A stretch of 13,031 bases of DNA from OLB6 sp964493635 (lineage in GTDB: Bacteria; Bacteroidota; Ignavibacteria; Kapaibacteriales; Kapaibacteriaceae). Below the pieces are notes generated by a model. The model saw only the letters and a program-made list of their open reading frames with translations, was not told where the DNA came from and made no database searches. The stretch covers positions 1 to 13,031 of the forward strand of contig CAZBOW010000038.1 in assembly GCA_964493635.1 (NCBI GenBank), given 5' to 3'. The translations under genes and the position numbers were made by a program. This document shows, one piece after another, positions 1-5,401 of the stretch. Numbering within the stretch: position 1 is the first letter of the stretch; each line of letters opens with the position of its first letter.

Positions 1-12
1 ATTGCGATAGAC

Positions 13-35
13 CCAAAAATAGGGGGTATTTTTGG
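13..35. repeat. Perfect 9-bp inverted repeat with 5-bp GGGGG spacer
   Basis: The arm ccaaaaata at 13-21 is the exact reverse complement of tatttttgg at 27-35, separated by five G at 22-26. The right arm lies inside the 33-bp direct repeat; the left arm does not and is absent upstream of the second repeat copy. It could be an operator or promoter-overlapping dyad of the ancestral gene, a hairpin downstream of hicA, or one side of a recombination core. The sequence alone does not decide between these. Confidence 0.6.
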
Positions 36-55
36 CCTGTGATGAACTACCGCAT
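23..55 (+). repeat. Left copy of a 33-bp exact direct repeat flanking hicBA
   Basis: These 33 bases are identical to 611-643. The match stops abruptly on both sides: base 22 is g and base 610 is t, base 56 is g and base 644 is a. The copy contains a start codon at 42-44 followed by codons for N-Y-R, the same first residues as the membrane-protein gene at 630. Here the frame then runs into unrelated sequence and stops at 132-134, so this is an orphan gene start. The repeat also includes TATTTTTG (27-34), which fits the Bacteroidota -7 promoter consensus TAnnTTTG. I infer a duplicated target or attachment site produced when the hicBA block entered. Confidence 0.9.
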
Positions 56-66
56 GCAATACGTAC

Positions 67-85
67 TCAATCACCCCTTGATTGA
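67..85. repeat. 7-bp inverted repeat across the hicA stop codon
   Basis: The arm tcaatca (67-73) pairs perfectly with tgattga (79-85) around the 5-base spacer cccct. The hicA stop codon lies in the left arm (71-73). On the minus strand this gives a short hairpin with an AGGGG loop. No T-run follows, so a standard intrinsic terminator is not supported. It may be an mRNA-end structure or chance. Confidence 0.4.
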
Positions 86-271
86 CCGCGGTGGTGGTAT
101 TTCAAGGTCTCTACAAATCTTGACGACCAAGTAATCGTTGATTTCCGAATGCCGCGGCACGGTAGACACACGGCTGCTCGTGGGATGTACCCATAGTGTA
201 TGGCGCGCACCCTCGCGCAACAACCGACAGCCGTGATGACGTAAATGGGCGACGACGTCTCGCCGCTTCAT
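71..271 (-). CDS. hicA: HicA-family mRNA interferase toxin
   Basis: A 66-residue protein with the HicA (YcfA-like) fold pattern: an N-terminal helix, then a G-x-R-H segment with the presumed catalytic histidine at residue 24, beta strands, a V-P-R-H segment, and a C-terminal helix ending in L-E-I-P. HicA toxins are small double-stranded-RNA-binding-fold ribonucleases that cleave mRNA and stall growth. The start overlaps the stop of the preceding hicB-like gene in an ATGA arrangement (268-271), and I see no good Shine-Dalgarno site of its own, so translation is probably coupled to the antitoxin. Length and motif are complete, so the toxin looks intact. A 7-bp inverted repeat (67-85) sits over the stop codon. 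The family call is confident; activity is not shown by sequence. Confidence 0.87.
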   Translation of the reverse strand: MKRRDVVAHLRHHGCRLLREGARHTLWVHPTSSRVSTVPRHSEINDYLVVKICRDLEIPPPRSIKG

Positions 272-492
272 ACAACGATACTGTACTCTTCGTAGCCCGT
301 TCCCGCTGCATTTCGTGCTTGCTGCCGATTAATCTCCAAGATCTCCGAGAGCGTGATTCGCAGTGTCTCGAGCAATTCTTCCTTAGTAGGTTCCTGACAG
401 TTTACCCCTGGGATTTCCTCGATCCACCCTATCCACCACTCCCCCATATGCTGGACGACAGCCGTGTACACCTGTGCCATTGAGACTCTCAT
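268..492 (-). CDS. hicB: HicB-family antitoxin, short form
   Basis: A 74-residue protein of the HicB-like antitoxin type. It has a Y-T-A-V strand near the start, the W-W-I-G-W-I-E-E-I-P-G core around residues 19-29, an E-L-L-E-T-L-R helix, and a tail ending G-Y-E-E-Y. HicB neutralises HicA by binding it. This short form has only the partial-RNase-H-like domain and no C-terminal helix-turn-helix or ribbon-helix-helix, so DNA-binding autoregulation is not evident. Start 492 is chosen because AAGG lies 8 bases upstream (501-504). An internal ATG at 480 is the alternative. The order is antitoxin first, the reverse of E. coli hicAB. The gene lies between two copies of a 33-bp repeat, suggesting acquisition as a block. 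Confidence 0.87.
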   Translation of the reverse strand: MRVSMAQVYTAVVQHMGEWWIGWIEEIPGVNCQEPTKEELLETLRITLSEILEINRQQARNAAGTGYEEYSIVV

Positions 493-629
493 GTGATGTG
501 CCTTGCGAAATATATGGATGATGCTGAGTTGCCGGTCCGCTAGTCGCGATTACGATGTGCGCCTTCATTATCGATGGGCAAGAACGCTGTGCTCCTGTGA
601 CAACATTTGTGGGGTATTTTTGGCCTGTG
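493..629. promoter_or_regulatory. Divergent intergenic region: hicBA promoter side and displaced promoter of the membrane-protein gene
   Basis: This 137-base gap separates hicB (minus) from the membrane-protein gene (plus). On the minus strand, TATATTTC (507-514) is one mismatch from the TAnnTTTG -7 consensus. It is too close to the Shine-Dalgarno site for a confident call. On the plus strand, TATTTTTG (615-622) matches that consensus exactly but lies only 7 bases before the start codon, which would give a nearly leaderless transcript. No well-spaced upstream TTG box is visible for it here. Confidence 0.35.
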
Positions 630-643
630 ATGAACTACCGCAT
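611..643 (+). repeat. Right copy of the 33-bp direct repeat
   Basis: Exact match to 23-55. This copy holds the genuine start codon of the downstream membrane-protein gene (630-632) and its first codons. The two copies are 588 bases apart start to start, and the space between them is filled by hicBA and its flanks. Having the full gene only after this copy indicates that the original upstream region is now at the left edge and that the block between was added. Confidence 0.9.
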
Positions 644-1007
644 AATTCTGATGGCCAGTGGACTGCTCATGATGTTTGCAGTGTACGGCTTTGTGATGAT
701 GATCGGCGCCATGGTTGGCAACAATGATGCCGTCACCGGCAACACGATCATCAGCTTGATCTTTACCGTTCTAACCTTGGTGGTGTTTCGCCTTGGGATG
801 CGTCAACGTAAGAAGGCACATGCCCTCTTTCAAACGGTGATCGATCGTGAGCTGTCCGAGCACGGCTACATTGATGCGCTCAGGTTTTCGCAGGGGGCTG
901 GCGTATCGCTGGATGATGCACGCGATATCCTCAACCGCCGTGCCAGCGTCAACCGATGGACGGTAACGGAGCTCGAGGGCTATAACGCCGAGTACCGGAC
1001 GTCGTAA
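630..1007 (+). CDS. Small two-helix membrane protein of unknown function
   Basis: I do not recognise the family. From the chosen start the protein has 125 residues. A hydrophobic helix at about 5-29 and a second at about 38-56 form a hairpin, followed by a basic R-Q-R-K-K stretch (about 58-62) that suggests a cytoplasmic tail. The tail has a helical segment with V-S-L-D-D-A-R (about 92-98), reminiscent of short winged-helix or SHOCT-like modules, but I would not assign one. The open frame extends upstream to an ATG at 555. I prefer 630 because the same ATG and following codons are conserved in the duplicated repeat at 42-55, and because 555-629 lies largely in the inserted block. No Shine-Dalgarno site precedes 630. 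The gene converges on the beta-propeller gene, with 29 bases between stops. Confidence 0.7.
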   Translation: MNYRIILMASGLLMMFAVYGFVMMIGAMVGNNDAVTGNTIISLIFTVLTLVVFRLGMRQRKKAHALFQTVIDRELSEHGYIDALRFSQGAGVSLDDARDILNRRASVNRWTVTELEGYNAEYRTS

Positions 1008-1036
1008 ATGCGATCGTAGATGCGGACGTAGATGCG
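1008..1036. repeat. Imperfect 12-bp tandem repeat between convergent stops
   Basis: Two 12-base units, atgcgatcgtag (1008-1019) and atgcggacgtag (1020-1031), are followed by a truncated third copy, atgcgttag. It fills the whole gap between the two convergent genes. No hairpin with a T-run is seen, so neither gene has an obvious intrinsic terminator here. Confidence 0.45.
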
Positions 1037-3133
1037 TTAGAATCGCTGCACAACGATCGTTCGTCGTGCTCCATTGAAGTCGATGGTTACCAGCACGGTG
1101 CCTGCAGTGCCTTGTGCGGGAATGGTTGTGATCTGCGACGCAGCTGTTCCTTGGTAGATCTTCTGCCCCATCACATCATGCAGATGAATCGTTGCACCGA
1201 CAGGTGTGGTAATCGTCAATGCATCGGTAAATGGATTGGGGTAGGCCGCGATCATCATGCCATCCAATTCGTCGACGCCGGTTGTGCCAATAAGGAAGTT
1301 CGCCGACGTGCGATTACAGCCACGCTCATCGCTGATGCGTACGCGATACAAACCATCGCCCTGCACCGGTAGAGTTTTCTCGGTTGCGCCCGAAATCTCC
1401 TCGCCCTCGTGATACCACTGATAGGACACGCTGTCGGCGCTGCAGATCAGCTGATCGCCGTCCTTAGTAATGATGGGTTCGGTAAGGGGCTCGGTAATCA
1501 CGACGGTTACCGTGTCGCTGCTAAGTGAGCAGCCATAGAAGTCAGCAATGATCACGTTCAGGGCATGTGTACCCTGTGGGAGGCCCGATACATTGTAGCG
1601 GTGGGTTACGTTGGACGTGCGCTCTCCGTCAAGCAGCCAGCGGTACTCCGGATACCCGGCCCGAGCGCGGATTTCAAGGTCACTTCCCTCGCAGATCGTC
1701 ACGGTGTCGCCCGAGGGGTTCAATGCCGTGTTGGGACCACATTCCATTTCGGCGACAAAGCCGTTGGTGAATCGACCATTACCGACGCGGATTCCACCAA
1801 AGTCGGCCTCAGTGTCATATACCCCCATAACAAAGGGGATGCCGTCTTGCTGCCGGAGCAGTACCACCCTGCCTTCGTCATCATATTTTCCACCCGCGGA
1901 ACGCACCCAGTCCACCACACCGTTACTGAAGTCCTGGTTCATCAGTACCCGCATCACGAAGATGTCGTTACCACCGTTCGAGGTGAGCGCCGTACCATCG
2001 ATGGTTGTTCCTTCGTCGAAGAATCCGGTAATGAGCACGTCGCCTCTCCCACCAGTGCCGGCCGCCAGGGCAGCATCCTCATTCGTACCGCCATAGAGCT
2101 TGGCAAACGTGAGGTCGCCATTCCGCGTGAAATGCGTCAGCAGGATATCCGTGGCAAACTCTCCATTCGACTTCAGCGTTCGATCATGACACGTAACCAC
2201 ACCCTGCACAGCACCTACAACAAACGAGCCACCTTGCAGGTCCGATGTAATACCGATGATGGTCTCGGTGTTCATGCTTCCAATGTGACGCACCCACTGG
2301 GTTGCTCCGTTGGGGCCGGCCAGGCTCCATACGGCAAAGTCGGTGTTCTTTGCGACGCTCCGCAGCTCGGCCGTACCAAAGCTCACAAGACCCTCAAACG
2401 TCCCTACAACCGTCACACGCGAACCATCCGGTTCAACGATTAGTCCACGTGCTTGGTCGAACTCGATAGATCCAGCCGAACGTGCCCAAAGCACCTTGCC
2501 AGCTCCATCCAGCTTCAGAACGAACATGTCCGTGTTGCCTAAGCTGGTAAGGGTAGCTGCTCCAAGCTTCATGGTGCCACCAAAGCCCCCTGCCAGATAG
2601 ATGTGACCTAGCGTATCAACGGCTACGAAGGGAGCGATTTCGTCGTATTCCGACGAACCGATCACCGTTGTCCACAGCAGAATACCGGCCTTATTGAACT
2701 TGGCAAGGTAGATGTCGCCACCGAATCCATCAATGGCCTCTACCCGTTGCGACCCAACAATGGCCTGATCCAGGAACGAGCCACACACATACACGTTGCC
2801 GTTGTGATCAACGGCAATCGAGCGGGAATCGTCGGCATCCAACCCACCGTAGCGGTCGAAGTCTTGGAGTACTCCCGTAGCGCTCAGCTGCGCCGTGAAG
2901 TTATCGTAGTTCCCAAAGGAATTGAGAGTGTCGTCTTCAATGGTCACCGAGCCCTCGAAGGTGCCGGCAACGTACAGTATGCCATCCGGTCCGATGGCCC
3001 CGCCATGCACATCAACAAACGAAGGGCCGTGAATATCCACAACCTTCTTCCACCTGGGTTGGGCATGCAGCGTTACGGCTCCGCTTACGATCAGTGCGGC
3101 CGCTGTTAGGGCAAGTGTCGCGTATCGGACCAT
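1037..3133 (-). CDS. Secreted SBBP-repeat beta-propeller protein with T9SS type A sorting domain
   Basis: A 698-residue exported protein. Residues 1-24 are a Sec signal peptide with a likely A-x-A-like cleavage at L-H-A. Residues about 28-445 are repeated beta-propeller (SBBP-like) units, each with a pattern such as V-D-x-x-G-x-x-Y-V-x-G-x-F followed by a G-x-D-x-x-x-x-K strand. After C-G-P-N at about 450 come one or two Ig-like/PKD-like regions (about 460-620). The end (about 628-698) begins Y-P-N-P-F and has D-V-M-G-Q, the hallmark of the type A sorting domain recognised by the type IX secretion system. The protein should cross the outer membrane and be surface-attached or released; its ligand is unknown. 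GGGAG lies about 9 bases before the start. It follows nusB by 17 bases and is probably in its operon. Confidence 0.85.
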   Translation of the reverse strand: MVRYATLALTAAALIVSGAVTLHAQPRWKKVVDIHGPSFVDVHGGAIGPDGILYVAGTFEGSVTIEDDTLNSFGNYDNFTAQLSATGVLQDFDRYGGLDADDSRSIAVDHNGNVYVCGSFLDQAIVGSQRVEAIDGFGGDIYLAKFNKAGILLWTTVIGSSEYDEIAPFVAVDTLGHIYLAGGFGGTMKLGAATLTSLGNTDMFVLKLDGAGKVLWARSAGSIEFDQARGLIVEPDGSRVTVVGTFEGLVSFGTAELRSVAKNTDFAVWSLAGPNGATQWVRHIGSMNTETIIGITSDLQGGSFVVGAVQGVVTCHDRTLKSNGEFATDILLTHFTRNGDLTFAKLYGGTNEDAALAAGTGGRGDVLITGFFDEGTTIDGTALTSNGGNDIFVMRVLMNQDFSNGVVDWVRSAGGKYDDEGRVVLLRQQDGIPFVMGVYDTEADFGGIRVGNGRFTNGFVAEMECGPNTALNPSGDTVTICEGSDLEIRARAGYPEYRWLLDGERTSNVTHRYNVSGLPQGTHALNVIIADFYGCSLSSDTVTVVITEPLTEPIITKDGDQLICSADSVSYQWYHEGEEISGATEKTLPVQGDGLYRVRISDERGCNRTSANFLIGTTGVDELDGMMIAAYPNPFTDALTITTPVGATIHLHDVMGQKIYQGTAASQITTIPAQGTAGTVLVTIDFNGARRTIVVQRF

Positions 3134-3150
3134 GGAGGTCTCTCCCGTGA

Positions 3151-3789
3151 TTACTCAATCAAACCACGTCCGGACTTCTTGATCCGGCCGCTGCTCATCA
3201 GTTTCTCAGTAATGGCATCGAGGACACCGTTGATGAACGTGCCACTCTTGTCCGTGGAATACCGCTTTGCAAGCTCGATCACTTCGTTGATCGTGACCTT
3301 CACGGGAATCTCCGCGCAGCTGATGAGTTCGGCAACCGCCAAACGAATCAGAACACGATCCAGCGTAGCAATCCGCTCAAACTCCCAGTTTTCCGAGCTC
3401 TCCTTGAGTAGCTCTTCACTGAGGTCGCGCTGTTGTCGGTCGGACTCGATCACACGGAGCGCATAGTCGAGATCATCATCGGTCCACTCAATCTTCGCGT
3501 CGGCTTCGAGTTCCACAACCTCATCGGGTCGGAGAATACGGCCCTGATTGTTTTCTGGTACTTCGGCGTCGAAGGTGAACTGACGGTGGAAGACGTGCGG
3601 AAACACATCTGCCAGAGAGATCTCTCCGTTAGCGGTAGCGGCCAGCACCTGCAGCACTTTTTCACGTGCGAGGTGCCGGCTGCCCTTCACGGTTGTTTGC
3701 TTCTTCAGCGGAAACGAGGTGTCTTCGGACGTACTCACGTAGGGGGCCTTATACGCCGCGAATAGTTGGGGTTCCGTTGTACATGCCAT
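3151..3789 (-). CDS. nusB: Transcription antitermination factor NusB
   Basis: NusB binds boxA RNA with NusE (S10) and helps RNA polymerase read through, chiefly in rRNA operons. The C-terminal half is diagnostic: L-D-R-V-L-I-R-L-A (143-151), I-P-V-K-V-T-I-N-E (161-169), E-L-A-K (172-175) and F-I-N-G-V-L-D (185-191). The N-terminal G-S-R-H-L-A-R-E-K helix begins at residue 36. The protein is 212 residues, long for a family usually near 140-165. It carries a 35-residue N-terminal extension and an acidic insertion at about 70-105. The ATG start overlaps the preceding gene by 41 bases. A GTG at 3738, with AAGG 8 bases upstream and no overlap, is a good alternative and would give 195 residues. The gene sits between leucine dehydrogenase and the beta-propeller gene on the same strand. 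Confidence 0.9.
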   Translation of the reverse strand: MACTTEPQLFAAYKAPYVSTSEDTSFPLKKQTTVKGSRHLAREKVLQVLAATANGEISLADVFPHVFHRQFTFDAEVPENNQGRILRPDEVVELEADAKIEWTDDDLDYALRVIESDRQQRDLSEELLKESSENWEFERIATLDRVLIRLAVAELISCAEIPVKVTINEVIELAKRYSTDKSGTFINGVLDAITEKLMSSGRIKKSGRGLIE

Positions 3790-4837
3790 GAATGTGGCGC
3801 ACCTTCCTCAGGCGCTCCTCAGCGATGGCATTGGATGCTTCAATGGTGAGAATGTTTCGCTCAGTAGCCAGTGTGAGGATGTTCATCGTGATGTCGTACA
3901 CACCCTCGGCCTGCTGCATGACTCTTGCACGATCGTAGCCATCCACTTCCGAGGCCACATTCATCAGACCACCAGAGTTCACAACATAGTCCGGAGCGTA
4001 GATGATACCGCGGTCTTTTAGCTGCGTGCCATGCACAACCTCATCCTTCAACTGGTTGTTTGCACCACCGCACACGATGGCACACGAGAGCTGCGGAATC
4101 GTATCGCTATTCAGAATGGCACCAAGGGCATTGGGCGAAAAGATGTCACACGGCGTGGTGAAGACCTCTTCGGGAGCAATCACCGTAGCTCCGGTTTCGG
4201 TAGCAACCTGCTGAGCCTTCTCTGCAAAGATGTCGGAGACCATCACCGTGGCTCCATCTTGCGTGAGATGCTTCACCAAATGCTTCGCCACATTTCCGGC
4301 ACCCTGCACTACAACGCGCTTACCACTCAGGGAATCGGATCCCCACGCATACTTCGCCGTAGCCTTCATGCCAGAATAGACGCCCAGGGCAGTGACCGGT
4401 GATGGGTCACCCGAGCCCCCTACTCCACCGACACCCGTGACGAACTTGGTCTCCATTCGGATCCATTCCATGTCCTGGACGCTTGTGCCAACATCCTCTG
4501 CGGTGATGTAGCGACCACCGAGGGAGTCCACCATGCGACCGTACGAGCGCCACAGTGCTTCATTTTTCTGTGTGCGGGAATTACCAATCAGAACGGCCTT
4601 TCCTCCGCCCAGATTGACTCCCGATACGGCGGCCTTGTACGTCATGCCGCGAGAGAGTCGTAACGCATCGATGAGGGCCTCTTCATCCGAGGCATACTCC
4701 CACATGCGCGTGCCACCAAGGGCTGGGCCGAGCGCGGTGTTGTGGATGGCGATAATACCTCGCAGGCCCGTTACAGGGTCCGATACGAGGACAACTTGCT
4801 CATGCCCCATCTCTTGGAGCTTGTCAAAGAGCTGCAT
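3749..4837 (-). CDS. ldh: Leucine dehydrogenase (Glu/Leu/Phe/Val dehydrogenase family)
   Basis: NAD-dependent reversible oxidative deamination of leucine and other branched-chain amino acids to 2-oxo acids, a cytosolic step in their catabolism. At 362 residues the length is typical of leucine dehydrogenases. Visible signatures are the P-A-L-G-G-T-R segment (38-44), the substrate-binding lysine in M-T-Y-K (residue 68), the catalytic lysine in G-G-G-K (residue 80), and the conserved T-A-E-D-V-G-T segment (112-118). The Rossmann motif G-A-G-N-V-A starts at about 179, with an aspartate at about 202 after the second strand, consistent with NAD rather than NADP. GGAG lies about 8 bases before the start. 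The upstream terminator (4885-4921) insulates it from the RNA-binding protein gene, so a promoter in the short gap to 4838 is likely. It probably leads an operon with nusB. Confidence 0.9.
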   Translation of the reverse strand: MQLFDKLQEMGHEQVVLVSDPVTGLRGIIAIHNTALGPALGGTRMWEYASDEEALIDALRLSRGMTYKAAVSGVNLGGGKAVLIGNSRTQKNEALWRSYGRMVDSLGGRYITAEDVGTSVQDMEWIRMETKFVTGVGGVGGSGDPSPVTALGVYSGMKATAKYAWGSDSLSGKRVVVQGAGNVAKHLVKHLTQDGATVMVSDIFAEKAQQVATETGATVIAPEEVFTTPCDIFSPNALGAILNSDTIPQLSCAIVCGGANNQLKDEVVHGTQLKDRGIIYAPDYVVNSGGLMNVASEVDGYDRARVMQQAEGVYDITMNILTLATERNILTIEASNAIAEERLRKVRHIHGMYNGTPTIRGV

Positions 4838-4884
4838 AGGTTCTCCGGTTCGAAATCAGACGGGGAAAATACGGAAGAAAAACA

Positions 4885-4921
4885 CAAGCGGCCGCTCTGT
4901 AGAGTACAGAGCGGCCGCTTG
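4885..4921 (-). terminator. Strong intrinsic terminator of the RRM protein gene
   Basis: A perfect 16-bp stem (4885-4900 with 4906-4921) closes a 5-base loop (4901-4905). The stem contains gcggccgc on both sides and is very GC-rich. Read on the minus strand it is followed by TGTTTTTCTT, a usable U-run. It lies 20 bases after the RRM gene stop and before leucine dehydrogenase. The plus-strand side has only a short a-run/t context and nothing to terminate. Confidence 0.9.
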
Positions 4922-4941
4922 AAAAAGATCAGCTGTCGTGC

Positions 4942-5226
4942 TTAGTAGCGCGAGCCCCGATCGTCGCGGTCGAACCGAGGGCGAGCTTCGCGCTCGCGGG
5001 CTTGGTTTACGACCAAGTTACGACCAGCAACGCTGCGACCATTCGTGGCCTCGATTGCGTTGTGGGCGTCGCTGTCTGGCATTTCCACGAACCCGAAACC
5101 GCGGCTGCGACCAGTGAACTTGTCCCGAATCACGGATGCGGATTCGACGGCACCGAACTCTTCGAACACGGAGCGCAATTCAGCGTCATCCATCGAGTAC
5201 GGCAGGTTGCCAACATAGATATTCAT
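4942..5226 (-). CDS. Single-RRM RNA-binding protein
   Basis: A 94-residue protein made almost entirely of one RNA recognition motif. RNP2 is I-Y-V-G-N-L (3-8) and RNP1 is R-G-F-G-F-V-E-M (42-49), with the aromatic residues that stack on RNA bases intact. A short charged Arg/Asp-rich tail (about 77-94) follows. Bacterial proteins of this type are often cold-induced RNA chaperones, as in cyanobacteria and Bacteroidota. Start 5226 is chosen over a longer frame from 5268 because AAGGA sits 6-7 bases upstream and the RRM begins directly at M-N-I-Y-V. The gene stands alone, with its own terminator at 4885-4921 and a 175-base upstream gap that includes an inverted repeat at 5296-5323. Cold regulation is inference. 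Confidence 0.9.
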   Translation of the reverse strand: MNIYVGNLPYSMDDAELRSVFEEFGAVESASVIRDKFTGRSRGFGFVEMPDSDAHNAIEATNGRSVAGRNLVVNQAREREARPRFDRDDRGSRY

Positions 5227-5401
5227 AGAACTTCCTTCGGCGGACCTCTTGTGCAACACCCTGTACAATCACTTAATTAAACTCGACCGGTGTTATCAGC
5301 TCGACGATCCGCCCACGAGCTGACAATGCAAGTTAGTGGAAAACAAGTCACGTGCGAGTTATCCACACCACTTTGTCAGATTATTTCTTGTTCATCCTTT
5401 T
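5227..5401. promoter_or_regulatory. Upstream region/5' leader of the RRM gene
   Basis: This 175-base gap lies between the superoxide dismutase stop and the RRM gene start, both on the minus strand. It contains an 8-bp inverted repeat, tcagctcg (5296-5303) and cgagctga (5316-5323), around a 12-base loop. There is also an AT-rich palindromic ttaattaa at 5273-5280. I found no convincing promoter boxes. Its length would allow a structured 5' untranslated region. No terminator for the superoxide dismutase operon is clear. Confidence 0.4.

Noticed and set aside
196..483. A 95-codon plus-strand frame across hicBA
   Set aside because: It is antisense to both hicB and hicA, which have strong family signatures.
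555..629. Upstream extension of the membrane-protein gene to the ATG at 555
   Set aside because: The stretch lies mostly in the inserted block, has no Shine-Dalgarno site or membrane-protein-like character, and the ATG at 630 is shared with the duplicated gene start.
23..643. Classical insertion sequence with target-site duplication
   Set aside because: There is no transposase and no terminal inverted repeats at the inner edges (56 and 610), and the 33-bp repeat is too long for an ordinary duplication.
1565..2443. A 292-codon open frame on the plus strand
   Set aside because: It lies wholly antisense to the beta-propeller gene, has no recognisable domain, and is explained as a shadow frame of a GC-rich coding region.
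5110..5268. Longer RRM protein start at 5268
   Set aside because: The extra 14 residues precede the RRM fold, whereas the ATG at 5226 has an excellent AAGGA site and begins directly at RNP2.
5291..5328. Terminator of the superoxide dismutase operon
   Set aside because: The stem lies more than 70 bases after the stop and no T-run follows on the minus strand, so it is listed only as an inverted repeat.
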